Positions 1-14,300 are shown, counted from the first letter of the stretch. The stretch: 64,000 nucleotides of DNA from Varanus komodoensis (GCF_004798865.1 NW_025336346.1:7634572-7698571), one strand, 5' to 3'. The notes: generated by a model from the letters alone, not told the origin. Translations and numbers: made by a program.

Positions 1-440
1 AGGAACTAAAGAGCCTCTTGATGCGGGTGAAGGAGGGGAGTGCAAAAGTTGGCTTGAAACTCAACATCAAGAAAACTAAGATCATGGCATCTGGTCCGAT
101 CACTTCCTGGCAAACAGATGGGGAAGCAATGGAGGTAGTGACAGATTTTATTTTCCTGGGCTCCAAGATCACTGCAGATGGGGACTGCAGCCAAGAAATT
201 AAAAGATGCTTGCTCCTGGGGAGGAAAGCTATGGCAAATCTAGACAGCATACTAAAAAGCAGAGACATCACCCTGCCAACAAAAGTGCATATATTCAAGG
301 GTATGGTTTTCCCAGTTGCAATGTATGGCTGTGAAAGCTGTGTCATAAGGAAGGCTGAGCGCTGAATAACTGAGGCCTTTGAATTGTGGTGCAGGAGAAG
401 ACTCCTGTGAGTCCCTTGGACTGCAAGGAAATCAAACCAG
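1..440 (+). mobile_element. RTE/BovB LINE fragment, reverse transcriptase C-terminal part
   Basis: The plus-strand translation from about 18 shows SAKVGLKLNIKKTKIM, then VTDFIFLGSKITADGDC and MVFPVAMYGCES, the hallmark end of BovB/RTE reverse transcriptases. It continues past a stop at 363 with EAFELWCRRRLL and VPWTARKSNQS. The 5' part lies outside the window, and the element looks 5'-truncated or cut by the window edge. It carries in-frame stops in the C-terminal section and is dead. It sits antisense in an SFMBT1 intron. Confidence 0.85.
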
Positions 441-627
441 TCAGTTCCAACTTCTGCTTTCTCTTCATAAAGGCTTTGGAGCTGAAGTAACTTCTGAAAA
501 GTATGTTTTTTCCTATGTATTGTAGCAATGCAGAACCTTCTGGTAAAGGTACCTGGGGCCACAGTACCAGCGTATTTTGGCTTAAGGCACTTACTATCAT
601 TAACTCAGCTTTAGGAAGGGCCATTCA

Positions 628-1745
628 CAGAGTAGCAGAATTGGAAGGAGCCAAGGCCATCAGATCCACCCACCAGCTCAGTGCAGGGATCCTAGTTAAA
701 ATATCCCTAACAGCTGGTTGTCTAGTTACACCCTAATTGCCTCCAGTGTGGGAGAACCCACAACTTCCCTTGGTAATTGGCTCCATGGTTGTAGTGCTCT
801 AAGAATAGATGTTTTTCCTGTAGCTCATCAGGAATTTGGCTTTCTGTAACTTTATTATTCTGTGTCCTGCAATCTGGGATAATGGAGAAGAGATCCTAGT
901 CCTCCTCCGTGACAGTCTTAAGTATTTGAAGAATGCTGCCATATGCTGAAGCATGCCCATTTCTTTCAGTCTCTCTTCACAAAGCTTTGGCTTTCAGTCT
1001 CCTGATCAACTGTGCTGCCCTCCCCTAAACCTTTTCCAGTTTGTCTGCATCATTCTTCATCTGTGGTGACCAGAACTGGATGCAGTATTCAAGATGAGGC
1101 TTAAATAGAGCTGAGTGCAGGGAAACTAATACTTCACAGGATTTGGAAGTGATACTTCTATTAATGTACCCGCAAAGAGCATTTGCCCTTTTTGCAGTGA
1201 CACCACACTGTCTACTGTCAGCCTATCTCTTAACAATCCTGAGATCCTCCTTGCCTGTAGTATTGTTGAGCCAAGTACCCTCCATCTTGTAACTATGTAC
1301 TGGATTTCTTTTTCCTAGGTGTAGAACCTGGCATTTATCCCGGTTAAATGTTATTCTGTTGTTTTCAGTCGGTGCTCCAAACTATCAAACTTTGAATTTT
1401 GTTTCTGTCTTCTGAGATACTAACTAACCCACCCAATTTTGTGTCAAGCAGCCTCTGTACTTCCTCATCCAACCCCTTACTAAAAATGTTGAAGAGCTCT
1501 GGAGGTACCCCACTTGCTATCTCTTCCCACTTAGAGATGGTACCATTGATAAACACTCCCCAAGTCCAATTCTGTAGCCAACTGTGAATCCACCTGATAG
1601 CTGTTTCATCCAGCCCACCTTTTGCTAGCCTGCTACTCAGGATATCCTGGGGCACTTTGCCAAAAGCTTTGCTGAAGTCAAGGTATATTATGTTCACAAC
1701 ATTCCCACAGTCCACCAGAGGGAATATCCGATCCAAAATTATCAA
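628..1745 (-). mobile_element. CR1 LINE fragment (3' half of ORF2 and 3' end)
   Basis: The plus strand opens with a degenerate form of the CR1 3' end (around 635, agaattggaaggagcc). Further right, the minus strand encodes VVNIIYLDFSKAFGKVPQDI, GLDETAIRWIHSWLQN, INGTISKWEEIASGVPPE and LFNIFSKGLDEEVQRLL, typical CR1 reverse transcriptase. Frame breaks and an internal deletion show it is an old 5'-truncated copy. Not a host gene. Confidence 0.85.
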
Positions 1746-2184
1746 CCTATTAAGAAGGAGATGAGAAGGCATAAAGATCAGGAAATTGCCAAGGGGTTGG
1801 TGAAAAGGGTCATGGTCTCCCCAGGAGGCCTGGACTAAGAAACAATAACTAGCCCAAGGTCATCTACTGAGCTGTGGCCTCTGCAGACCTCACCCACCAT
1901 TCTTCTATATCTCATTGGCACCTTCAACCTTGTAGTATATTGCAAGTTTCTGAATATGCAGTAATACCTTCATTCTTAAATCAAGTTTTACTGAATACTT
2001 AAAAAAGCCTATAACCATTGCCTGTTCCAGGTCTACAGTTACCATGTGCTATTAAACTGTTCAAGTAGCTGCAATTTAACCCAAGAAACAATATTCCAGC
2101 TTGTGGAACAACAGTAACTTCAAATACAAAAGCATCATATTCCAGAATACTGTTGATGAGTGTACAAAGAACATATATACATAC
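1746..2184. other. intron sequence downstream of the last visible SFMBT1 exon
   Basis: No exon or clear repeat, apart from a short SINE-like scrap near 1850-1890 (agcccaaggtcat). The next SFMBT1 coding exon is not here. Confidence 0.6.
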
Positions 2185-2335
2185 CAGGTGGAGGGCTGAG
2201 ATGCAAGCCATTCTTTAGACTCCACTGCACAGGGAAAATACCAGGGCTGTTGACATGACACACATAAGAACGGCTTGTGGTGCGTTCTGATCTCAGATCA
2301 TCTATTTCTATCATGAAATAGTGATCATTGAACAC
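2185..2335 (-). CDS. SFMBT1: SFMBT1 eighth coding exon, second half of MBT repeat 3
   Basis: 151 nt, acceptor ccttcttgcag, donor gtatgt. Encodes residues 301-350 plus one base: [15 protein letters not shown] (301-315), [20 protein letters not shown] (323-342) and GLHLSPPP. This is the last exon inside the window. The following coding exon (family sequence YPSQDFDWADYL) was looked for on the minus strand between 1 and 2184 and not found, so the intron continues beyond position 1. Confidence 0.95.
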
Positions 2336-5300
2336 CTGCAAGAAGGAAGAGGAATGATTTAAATAGTCCGTTATCAGCCAGATAGTCCTTGTTTTTGAGC
2401 TACCATCTTTATTGGCTAGGATCCAAAGGAGTGATCTTTCAGGTAACTAAGAACACAGGAAAGTCCACTGGAGTACTCTTACTCCCTTTCTTTGAACAGC
2501 TGGCTTTCACACCATAGCAATGCAGTTTTTCTCTTTACAAAAGAACAAAACAAAGTTGCATGCTCTAAATGCTGAAAAAAGAGAACAGGATAAGAGATGA
2601 AATGGAGAGTAAGAATGTGTGGTGTTATACTCAAACTTGATGGCTGCCAATCAAGTTATTGTGTCAAGTTTAAGGAGTTATGGCTGGTTTCGTAAGATCT
2701 AAACAGCTCAGGGCCTGGTTTTCTGAGAGACCGACTTTTCCCATACAGGACATCCTGGTCTCTGCTTTTGGTCAGGAAGAATTTGCTGACCAGATTGTAT
2801 CTTATTGCCATTCATTCTGCTGTGCTGTAGAGGAAGGCCTTCTCAATTGTGCAGTGCTCCATGTGGAACGATCTCCCTGTGGAGACCAGGCGGGCTGCTA
2901 TGGCAATGTGCTTCCAACAACAGTGGAACTGGACACTTGTTTGTCCAGTCTTTTCCTTGACTGGCAGCTTTCCCTGAGGGTCCTTTAGTTTTTAAGAACT
3001 GGATGTATTATTTCACCATGATTTCATTTTGTAAAATGCAAAGTGGAATAGGAATTTTCTGAAATACAGGCATATATAAATAAATGGGTCAGAAAACATT
3101 GTTTTAAAAAATTAAATAAAGTTAAAACAAGAGACTTGGATGAAAGGGAAAGTAAAATAAATTTAATAGGCAAAGGTGGATTGAAAACACTGAGGCATTC
3201 TTAAAACACTGGCAGTTTGTTCAGAGGATTATTATTATATCTGAGAAATATTTTCAAGAAAAAAAATTGTAACATGGGATGTTAAATCTATTTTTTAAAA
3301 GTTAATAAAAATGTCTGAACTGAGTCAATGAATTAAAATATACAGAGGAGGAACCAAACAGTTTAAGCTGGAATTGAAACTAAAACTTTGAGATTCTGAA
3401 AGAATGTGAGAAAACAATCGTGCTCTACAAATAGAAGTAGAGTGATAAAATAAAATAAGCCGTTTAAAGCAATTGCTAGCACAGCATTTTTCCCTTTCTG
3501 AGCAGACAATAAGCTAACCAGGCCCGGGTGGGGTGGGGTGGGGTGGGGGTGGGGGTGGGGGCGGGGGGGGGAAGCAACAGAATGACCTTTCTCTAGGAGA
3601 ACTGCAATTATTATGATGATTACAATAATGAGCTTCTGAAGCTGATTAGATTGTGGCCAGCAGGGGGACTATATTAAATCTGCAGCTGTTCAGAAGATGG
3701 ACACATTAGCAAATCTTGAGAAGCTGGTCCAACAGATTTGTCACACAGTTACAGTTTTCCATGCCAAAATCATGATAAGACGTTTTAAAAGGAGTAAGAT
3801 ACAGAAGGGTGAGATAAAGCCAATGTTGACTAGGCAAAAAAGGGGTTGACATTGGTGATGTTACAGTTCATATAGCTTATAAAAAGAAACAGAGATATTT
3901 GCCTATCAATACTTAGGAAGTACCAATTTAATTTATACTAAAATTGCACATCTGTCAATAGTAGTTAACTTCTGGACTGTTCAGGTAGCTTATGAATTTT
4001 GATAGAAATGTACCTATAAGCAAACAACATCAACCTGAATGCCAGAAATATAATGCCTCACTAACAATCTGGGCGCTAATGAAGAATATATAATATTAGT
4101 TCTAGTCAAAGCTGACCCAATGAAATAAATGGGCTTTATATCAGGCTAACACTGAATAATAGCCTACACTGATTTTCAAGAGTACCAGGATATATACAAA
4201 ATTACACTGAAGCCAACAGGATCCAAACAGTTTCAGTGCCTTGTTGCTGCTAAAAATGATTTTCATGGTAATAATTTTAAAATTTGGGGCAGCAGTAACG
4301 CTAGGAATCATCGTTTAAAATGTTTGCTAGATAGCATTTATATTTGTTCCTGCCTCTTCACTCTGTTAAGATTAAAGAACACTGTAAGATTCTTTAAGAT
4401 TGGTATTTAACACTTTGTCATTTACAAACAGGAAATGTTTTTTTATCACGAACAACCATGTCAGCTGCTATAAGTACAATAAAAATGGTAATAAGATGGT
4501 GATCTTCTAGAAGAAAAGCACTGGTGCAGCTGGAAGGCACGGTTATGATGTGAACCATCCAGATAGCCTTTTAGCTGATGGATAGTATAGAAATTTTATA
4601 AATATAACAGGAGTGGGGAACATGTGGACTTCCAGCTGTTGAATTCCAACTCCCATCTGCCCTAGTCAGAATGGGCAATGATCAAGGATGATGGAATTCC
4701 AGTGCAACAGCACCCAGAGGCCCATGTTTCTCAATTCGTTAGTCTCTGCCTTGGAACTTCTTATGTATCTTATCAGGCCACCAGAAAGACTTGTAACTCA
4801 GGAATATTATCAGATAGTTTAGGATTTATCAAGATGGGAACAGCCTTCTAAAATCAGCATGTGTGGAAGCAAGTGCCAGCTTAAGAGCTTTGAAAAAAAT
4901 AAAACTGAAGAAGGCTGTGCTGGATGGTAAGAAAGATTCCAAAATCCTTCCCAGGTAGAACCTTCTTCTTAGGACCAACCATCACAAAATAGAAAAACAG
5001 CTTTCAAGTTCTCAAGAACTCTTTATCGGGCTGGATGTTAATCAAGGGGTGGGGGGATGGGGGAAGAAGATGGTCTGATTTTCAAGTCTACATTTAGTTA
5101 CAGTCTTAAGATGGAAAATAAGTGAAGACAACACACACAGTGCAATGTTTATTCACAAGTTAAGTCCCACTAAGTTCCCCAGGTTTGTAGCCTTAGTTGG
5201 ATTAGGCTCCATTAAATCATATACAGGTTTCAGACTGTAACCAGTAGTGCTACGACAAAAACAATCCCTCTCATACACACAATAGCTGATCTACCATTTT

Positions 5301-8300
5301 AAAAAATATATCAGTCACCTGGATCTCAAAAAAAACAATCCCTCTCATACACACAATAGCTGATCTATCATTTTAAAAAATTTATCAGTCACCTGGATCT
5401 GAAAAAAATATGGATGATTTTAATGCTGATTGTAATACATTACTTCCACTGTTACGGCTTATTGGTATTGTTGTGCATGCAACTAAAATACGTCTTAGAT
5501 TGTATGAAGTTGTATTGAGTAGTTTTCATTGCATGAAGAAGAAAAGCAAAAGTTGCAGCTAAGAGACTTGAGAACATAATTTGGCACCTTTGTAACTGTA
5601 GCAGGTGAGATGACAAAGGGGGCCTTTGGATCGACAGCCTCCAACTTCATTTTCGTCGAGAATGAGTGCATTCCAACAATAGGCTTGTCCTAAACATTAC
5701 AACATGAAAATGTTAATCACTGCTGAGGTTCTTTGGCACAGAAAATCACTGAGACAGAAAATTGTTCATTGTACAACATGAGACATAGTGTATCTTCTAC
5801 CGGTACAAATAAAAGATATAACCTTATCCTTTAATATTTCAGAGAGAGTCACACTAGCTCATACTGGCATTTTAAAGCTATTCCATTTCCAGGAACCCAG
5901 CAAATTAAAGCTGGCAGCACCGCTCTCTTATTAAAACAGGCATGGCATTCTCTCCTCAGTTCAATCAGAATGGGATTTGACACAATACTTTTCACCTAGG
6001 GATTTCTAATTTGGAGCATAATGAAAGTACGAAATCTGAATAAATACTCTTCTGATCCATGCAGGGGCCGTTTAGTGTAAAAGAAAAAAGATAAAAAAAC
6101 AAAACAAAATGAAAACAAAAACTGCCTTCAGGGCACAACTCAAGGAATCCAAATACTCTGGGCCCTGCACTTCTTTGGGATTTCCAACTTTTCTGTGTTG
6201 CAGCACACTCTTTAAGAGTCATCTGTGAACAATACCAAATTAATTTTATTCACTGGACTCACCTCACCTCACTTGCAGGGGTCCCTGGAGGGGAACCTCA
6301 GATTATTATCATAATGTCCAAGTAGGGAAATAGTTAAGGGCACACAGAAAGGCATTGCTGGTCACTGCCCCACAGTGATGGAATCTGCTACATGTGGAAA
6401 CCAGGCAAAGCTAAAGCAGCTTTGAAAACCCTTATTTAGTTGCAAATGTGTGTCTGTAGATGGGGAAGCCAATACTGTATGTGTTTCACTGATCTCAATT
6501 CATTACCTTACGTATGTGTATTTCAGGAATTCACTCACTCAGTTGGAGCTTACCAGAACCAATGGGCAAAGCACACCTAACTATAATAGCCTCATGTTGC
6601 TGGCTTCTAACAATTACCTTTTGCAGCTATCCATACAATTAGTTAAAGGTGCTCCAAGGCAACCCCCAGTTGTTGTACCTTAAATAGATCAGTAGGCACC
6701 AAAGAATCTTCTTCCTCTTCTTTTATTTTTGCCAGGATCTCCTGCCATTCTGCCTCAGACTTCAAGTGTCTAACAGCTTCAATAAAAGCATGGTAGCTTG
6801 TTATATTACTAGTAAAGCACGGTAAACATGACACCTTTACACTATCCCTACGTCATGGTCAAATAAATAATGTGAAAAGAGTTAACACCACTGCTATTTA
6901 CTTTATGCACAAAGAGACCACAGCGCAAATCTCCTCTCCCCAGCAAGTCCTGTAAACCCCATGCTGAACACCTTAAAACACTGCCCTCAAGGAACGCATG
7001 CATTATTTCCTATTATGATTCTGTCCTACCACTTCTTATGCAGAATCCTAATTGCTTTTTACATTTAGGAATAAAATTCAGGTAGGTGATGCAGCTGTGG
7101 GAGGTGAGCAAGTTGCTGATGGGGAATCATTAAAGGTTATCTCTAATGTACTGGTATGTGTACCTTTAGGTTGTGTCTAAAAGTACCTCTTCAAGCCAGA
7201 AACATATTGCTTAGATGGTTATAAGCTTTTTCACTACCAAATCCTAGGTTTCTAGAGTAATTTACCTCTGTTGCCATGGCAATTGTACAAGTGGGCAGCT
7301 TAAGTCAATGTTTAGAAGGAAATGGCAAGTCCCTGAGTTATAAACAGTTGCGTGGCATTAATCTGGTGGTGCATCCTTGGGCATGGCAAATGGACTGAAT
7401 GATCCTTAGGCTTAAGATTACATAATAAGCACTACTAGAGGCTTAAAAAAGAAAAAAAGTGGGGGCAAATTCATTACATGGGCTTTAAAAGTTTGTTTTT
7501 TGGTTCAGTTGAAACAAATGTGGTTATTTTTGAATATATTTAAGACTTTGAGCTCAGAACAAATATGAGCCACAACATCACAATACCACACTGTTTAAAA
7601 TCACAAGTTTCTCCTGGTATCATAGAAAGAGCTACTTCCCTTTCTCCTGACACAGCTCCTCACAGCTCAGCACAATGTCTTACAGCACACTTGTAAACAA
7701 CTAATCCCAGAGATTCTCTTTCTGCACCATCAATTTGTCCCAAATATGAGACAAGGGACAATATGGACACATTTACAGGCTCTGGTTTTCATTTCATTCT
7801 TGCTCCAGACTGATATTTGCTAATGGGCAGGCTACCGAGACTCAGGCCTTTCTTTAAAGTCTGCCATTCTAATTTGTGCAAAGGAAGTTTTGTACCTGAA
7901 GGAGGTTCGAGGATATAACCTTGCTGAATTGCCCAACCCACTGGATGGAGAAAGGGATCCAAGTAGAACATCCACAGGTCATGCTGGTCTGAATCTCCAA
8001 GTCCTTCATAACGCAGTCGGAGTCTGCCACCAATGTTTTCCAGAACACTGACCACCCATGCTCCGAGGGAATCATTCAAGTGCTGGCATTCTAGTCTTGA
8101 ACCTGGTGCAATGAGATCCAAAGGATTCTTCCCTCGGTGGAGCTGCAGAGCAAAATGATGAAAACAAGATGACTGTCCATTCACCGAGCCTGAAAAGACC
8201 TTAAGATGGTATGTCAAGCCCATTACTCTTGCCAAGGTAGATGTTCAGGACATTCACACATAAACTGGAGCTTCCGTTTGCCTCCATGCTTTCCTGTCAA

Positions 8301-11300
8301 GGGATTTATTTTCCTCCCTGTTCAAGACCAAGAAGGTGGACCTTAAAAAACCGTATTGCTTTTGAGGGAATGCCAGCAACTATGTCTGCTCTATTGTTTT
8401 TACAAATGATACAACCTACAGCTCCTGTAGCAGATTCCTCAGTCTGTTCAAACGCTCCTGCCCTTGTGTTATCTCTTCTGTAGGAAAGAGCTGTGCCTGC
8501 AGGTGGAGCCACAATCACTGTGTAAGGGTAAGGGGTCCGTCCATCTTCCATTGATTTCAACCAGATAGCTAAAATGTGTCAGCATTTCTAAATATTTTTT
8601 GGTTAACACAGTTGATTATGTGATGGAGCATCCTTCATATCAAGTGTGTGCCCTTTTGAATTAGAACGCAGAAGTGCTTTCTTGGCTTCCCTGCACATGG
8701 GGCACTGGGAGAAGGCATCTTCTGCTTTAAATACCTGCCTTTGTGTAATACCTCTATTTTTCCATGAGATGCCACCACCAAGCTGTTGGCACATGCTTCC
8801 CAAAACAGCAAATAGCATTGACTGTCACTAGAAGTGTGGGGGGAAAATCTTTTCCAATTCTATGGGGCAGCAGTGTTTTTATTTTAAACAAAACAAGCAA
8901 GCATAAGGGATGCAAAAATATGTCAACCATATTATAAGACCTTCACTGATAGGGATGACTATCTGAAAGTGAGGAAAGAACATTTTTAAGGTCATGAGTT
9001 TTAATATACTCCCAGGGGTATTGTATATAAACAAAACCCAGGTGAGTCACTGGCCATGTAAAATTTATCCTACGAAGTGCTATGCAAGCTTAGTTCTTCT
9101 GAACACCAGTCACTCAATCTGCATGAACTTTGTATTAGAGATGCTCCCAAGACCTGTCACCTCAAATCCACAATTAGTGCTTAAAGTACTCTCCGGTTTG
9201 GATTTTAATCAGGGGCTGAGAAGAATTTAGCTCTTTCCCTCGCCAGCACCACCCATGCATGCGCTCAAAGCTCATTCATATGGTTCTTTCTTAAACTATG
9301 GTCCATCAAACTCTTTTAATGACACTGTTTAAATCACCATTGTGGATTCTGTATTTCTGGGTTATTTCCCCTAATTGTGGTATACTATGCTCTGGCCTCA
9401 AGCTTTGCATTTCTCAAATTTATGCTTGCCCATACATATCACAGAAGTTTATTCCCTGCACAAACAGCTGTGCAGACAAACAAGGGTGATGCATTCTGCT
9501 TCCCAAAGCAGGCCAAGTACTGTGTCTTATCTGTTCTCTTGGATTTACTTTGCCTATGTGGAACATAAAAACGGAATTAGGATTTCAGGCATGAGGGCAG
9601 GCTGTGGGATCGAGTTCAGCCCCTTGACTGCTCCTTCCCCTCATCCATGTGAAGTGGGCAATTGGTCAGAGCACAGTAATTAGGTTCTGAAGTATTTTTA
9701 TAAAAGAGAAATTCTAAATGGTGTGTGCAGTTTGGGGGCGGGGGCGTCTTGTAGTAGTCTGCCACTCGTAAAGCCTGCCTACTCATTTCTGCCAGGGTGG
9801 GAGAGGACAATTTTTTTCCTGGCAAATATGAACTTTCAAAAGTTCTATTCCCAGTGGAAACAGTGAGTGGGACATCATACCAGAATGGAGCAGGCACCAG
9901 TTGAAAGCTCAACTTAGGGATGTTTTGGGTCAGCAAACAAGCTTTGGATACAGTCCTTGTCTCAAACTGGCCACTACCACTGGTAGCACTCCTACACCTG
10001 TTCAGATTTGTGTGTGTGAACAGGAAACCCGGGGCTGGACATGGTGCCCCACTGATGGAACTTCTTTCTGTCACCAGAGGGGTTTCTCTGCCCCATCCTT
10101 ACCACCTTCTGCCTTTATGCGGGGAAGGATTACTCTCTGGCTTTTAATTGTGCCCCTTTAAATCATCCAATTCAACCAAAACTGTGCTATGTCACCTTGC
10201 TGATATATGAATGCTTTTGGGAAAGGGGCCTGGTAAATATATTACAAAACACATTCCGGCTACAAAATCCAGCACAAAATTATATTCATTGAATGCATAA
10301 AATGGGCAAAGTCTCTTTACCACTGCAATCTGTGTACATACTTACCCCTTCTAGGAGACTGGCAGGGGCAGTGCATGCTCCTTTCAGAGTTTGCTGAAGA
10401 AATTCTTCCTGGTTAGAAATTTTATCTTTGATGCCTAAAATAAAAAAGTATTTACTTTTGCTATCTTTTAACATAGCAAAAGATTAATCCTGGAACCTCA
10501 AAAGGAGGCCCACCTGCTCTTTCCCAAACAGCTTAGCAATTGTTACTCAGAAACAGAAACTGCAGTTAAACTGTTTTGAGAATTTGATATCCACTTTTTT
10601 AAAGTTCAAGGTTAGAGAACTTCCAGGGTGGGAACTAGCAGAAGAACTGAATTATTAGGAACCCAGAGAGGGATTTCATTCTTGATATTAATGGGTCCAA
10701 AAAGTGCGTAAGTAGAAGAACAAAACTGGGTTCATGTACAGCTGGCTTACAGATGTTACAGCTAAGTGGTGACTGGGGACTCAGCAGTGAGTCATGCTAG
10801 GCTGCCCTAATTTTAGGTTCATGGTAAACTGAAGACAAAAGGCCATGCAGGAATTCAGGCTATGGCCCAGAAAGTTGTATCAGCTGGCAGAATAATTATA
10901 ATTACTTCAAAGCCTTCAAAATAATTACTGGTTAAGCACCAGAGTCAAACCTTCCCCCACCATTCCATGGAAGAGGGTTACCTTCAGGCACTTTGAGAGT
11001 CTTCTTATTCTGCTCACACCAGCCAACTGGGTGCAAATCAGCGGTCATGATATCGCACCAGAAGTCAGCCTTGCGGTCTTCTCCATAACCATCATAGCGC
11101 AACAGCAGTAACTGCCCACAAGTGGTGATGATGGTGGCAACCCAGTATGTGTCAGGACCAGGCTTGACAGCAACTTCCAGCTTCATGCCAGGTGAAAAGC
11201 CATTTTGTGGGCTAGTGTCCACCTTAAAAAGGGAAGCGAGATGTTAATGCATGGCTCTGGCTACAATACGATCAGCTTCGGAAATGATAACAAAACTTAT

Positions 11301-14300
11301 TTGTTATAGAAAGCACATCTTCTCTTTTTAAAGGATGATGTGGACACTAAGGAGGGTATGGATTTGTTTGTTTAGTTTTGTTGTTGTTGTTGTTGTTGTT
11401 GAAAGGTTAGGATTTGACCAGTGAAAAATAAAACAAAAACAAAACCTAACAATCAGTGTGGTGTAGTGGTTAGAGTGCTGGACCGGGGTGGGGGTGGGGG
11501 CTCAGGAGATTTGGATCCTAGTCCACGGAACTTCCTGGGTGACTCTGGATTAGTCACACACTGTAGGCCTCACCTACCTCACAGGGCTGTTGTTGTGAGG
11601 GTAAAACAGAGCAGAGGAAGACTTCACAAGCTGTCTTAAGTTCTCACAAGAAGTAAGGCAGCATATAAATAACAACAACAACACAAGCATTCTTTTGATA
11701 GCCAGTGTGGTGCAATGGTGACAGTACTGGACTGAGGACTCAGGAGATCTGGGTTCTAGTCCTCACTTGGTCATGCAGCCCACTGAGTGGCTTTGGACCA
11801 AAGATTCTCAGCCCAGCCTAATGCAGCTTATGTAAGCAGCTTTGGGTCCTTCACAAGAGTTAAAAAGGCAGGGTACAAATGCAATGCAATGGTAATCGCA
11901 GAGTACTGTGGAAAAAGTGACCGTGTGATTTGGACATAATTCTGCTATTTAACAGCAGAAGTCATTTTCTATTTTTTAAATATGGTAAGCAGTATAGATC
12001 AAGTAAGTAAGACAGAAAACGTATTTCATAAAAATGGACTGGCACTCCAGTTAAGTTAAACTGGATAGAGAGCACTAATCAGGAATCTAGAAGACTTTTT
12101 AAAATCTGTGTTCTCCACTATGAACTGTCCAAATGTAGGAGAATATGAAAAAAATAACAGAACAATGAGGATGCAGAAGGATTTTTTTAATGAGCTGGTG
12201 ACCAAATGAGAAAGCATTGCAAAAATGCAAAGAAAACTTCTTAGGAACTAGGGCAAAGGAATCTATGATTTTCAGGACAAAGTGGTAGGACAAAAGTAAA
12301 AATTGAATGGCTATTTGAAAGGAACATCAGAAATAAAAGATGTTATTCCCAGAAAAATAAGATTAAGGCCACAGTAGATACAGTACTCCCAAAGGCAATG
12401 AACAGAACTGATTGCTCCGTATTATGTTTCTGCTTTTACCATAAAGCAACTATGGCCAGAAAAATGAAATCTCAAATTAATTTAGCATTAAAATGAAGGC
12501 TTTCATTAAAATGGAAGCTCACCAGGATATTTGCTTGAACATCTCACGAGAAGCAAAGGAAACTGGAAAATGACTGTTCTCATACTAGCATCATAAAATC
12601 AGGGCAAGATAATATATTAACACAAATAGCTAATCTACAATATGCAATAAAAAGAACACAGTTATCTTGGATGTCACTGTTTTAGTACTTTTTTGAAAGT
12701 ACAGTATTTTTTGGCTTGACAAATATGTGCTAAAGTTTTCATATTTTCTTTTTCTTTTTTTTTTAATAGCAGTCTTTCAGAAGTGTGCTCTTAGGACTGT
12801 CTCTGTCTCTCTCTTTCCTGATCTAGTGTTGTCCAGTCAATGCCCTTGTTGGTTTCAGTCAAAGAAAGTGAAGTGCACTTTCAGCATGGATGCAATTGGC
12901 AAGGTGAAACTGCATAAAGGCTAATTTGTGCAAAGCTGCTGATCTGTCAGCTGAAAATCACCAGTAAAGGGGAAAAAAGAAGGTGCATTGAAAAGAAGCG
13001 GTGTGACGTTTGCCTCCTTAGTAATATAATACTTTGGATTTCAAATGTTAAATGTACTGTTTGCAGTGTCTTCCACATTTTTTTAACATTTTCCCAGGTC
13101 TGCACAGCTATTGCAGAAAAGAGAGATATTGACTCCTGACTTTTATGGATCTTTTTCAGGACAGTTACTCCTGCATTTACTGTGGTTCCCTAATGATTCT
13201 TAAAAAAAGATCTAAGTAGAGGGGAATGAGATGGAGTGAATAGGGACANNNNNNNNNNNNNNNNNNNNNNNNNNNNNNNNNNNNNNNNNNNNNNNNNNNN
13301 NNNNNNNNNNNNNNNNNNNNNNNNNNNNNNNNNNNNNNNNNNNNNNNNGCATGTATGGGGAATGGTTCATTTTCTCTCCATGATCAGGAAAAGACAAAGA
13401 GAGAAAAATGAATAATTAGAAATGTACTGATATGCAAAGCCTGAATACATCTTCCTCTAAAACAGTAAATAGGCTGGAATATTTCTGGCTTAGAACCAGC
13501 ATATTCATAACATTCTCTCTTGTGTTCAAACAGCACCCTCTTATGGTAGTCTAACAACACTGCAATAATTCGAAACAAAGTGAACTAATTTGCACCACCA
13601 TCCTGTGCATGTCTACTGAGAAGTCTCACTAAATTCAGCAGACTTTCTTCCAAGTAAATGGGGACAGAATTGCAGCCTTACTTTTCTGTTTTTTTCTACA
13701 AGGGCATCTACTATCAGACAGTAGCTTGGCTAGGAAGAAAAGCTGGCAAGTGATCTGTTTTCTAGCTATCTAGGTGTATGAAATATAATTCCAAACCAGC
13801 AATTATAAACATAAAGCTAGACTGTTCAATTGGCAGACCTGAACACTTCCTGCACCCTGGTTGTGATGCCCTCCTATAGTTGTGAGCTTAAGACAACTGT
13901 AGCGAAAGCAACTTCCCATTAACATGTGGTGATAAAATGTGATCTCTCCATACAGCTGCTGAAATTTTGTTCTGCCTTTTCAGGCACAATATTATAGAAG
14001 ATTTTTTTTTTTTTTAGCAAGGGGAAGAGTAAATTGATTTAAGGAAAAAAAATCTTCAGAATGCAGTCTAATAGAAAGGCAACTCCACTTGCATTGCAAA
14101 GATGCTACATTAAGCCTTCTGCAGGTTAATTGCATGCCAAGTGCAGTTCATGTAGATTAGCAAAAAGCTTTGATTTAGGCACAAGAAGGTGCCCTTAGTT
14201 CCATAAGAGAAAAACAGAAAGGTGCAGAGACCAATACTGAGTAATTTGTTAGCATGTAGAAACAATTTGGCTCAACTCTTTGAAGCTGAACTCAGAACTT

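Larger units (their letters stand above)
2336..5587 (-). other. SFMBT1: SFMBT1 intron between MBT3 half-exons
   Basis: A 3.25 kb intron. It holds an L2-like LINE scrap (2660-2990), a G-rich tract (3527-3571), a short palindromic repeat (4612-4731) and a 74-bp tandem duplication (5255-5402). The remainder is AT-rich, with no coding signal I can support. Confidence 0.85.

Noticed and set aside
2680-2988. 102-codon plus-strand open frame
   Set aside because: Nucleotide pattern matches an out-of-frame L2-like LINE C-terminus.
7789-8235. Full 148-codon open frame as a single-exon gene
   Set aside because: Only 7896-8142 is exon; both ends run into intron past canonical AG and GT sites.
9616-10074. 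152-codon minus-strand open frame
   Set aside because: No recognisable domain, proline/serine-rich chance composition, inside an SFMBT1 intron with no splice or conservation sign.
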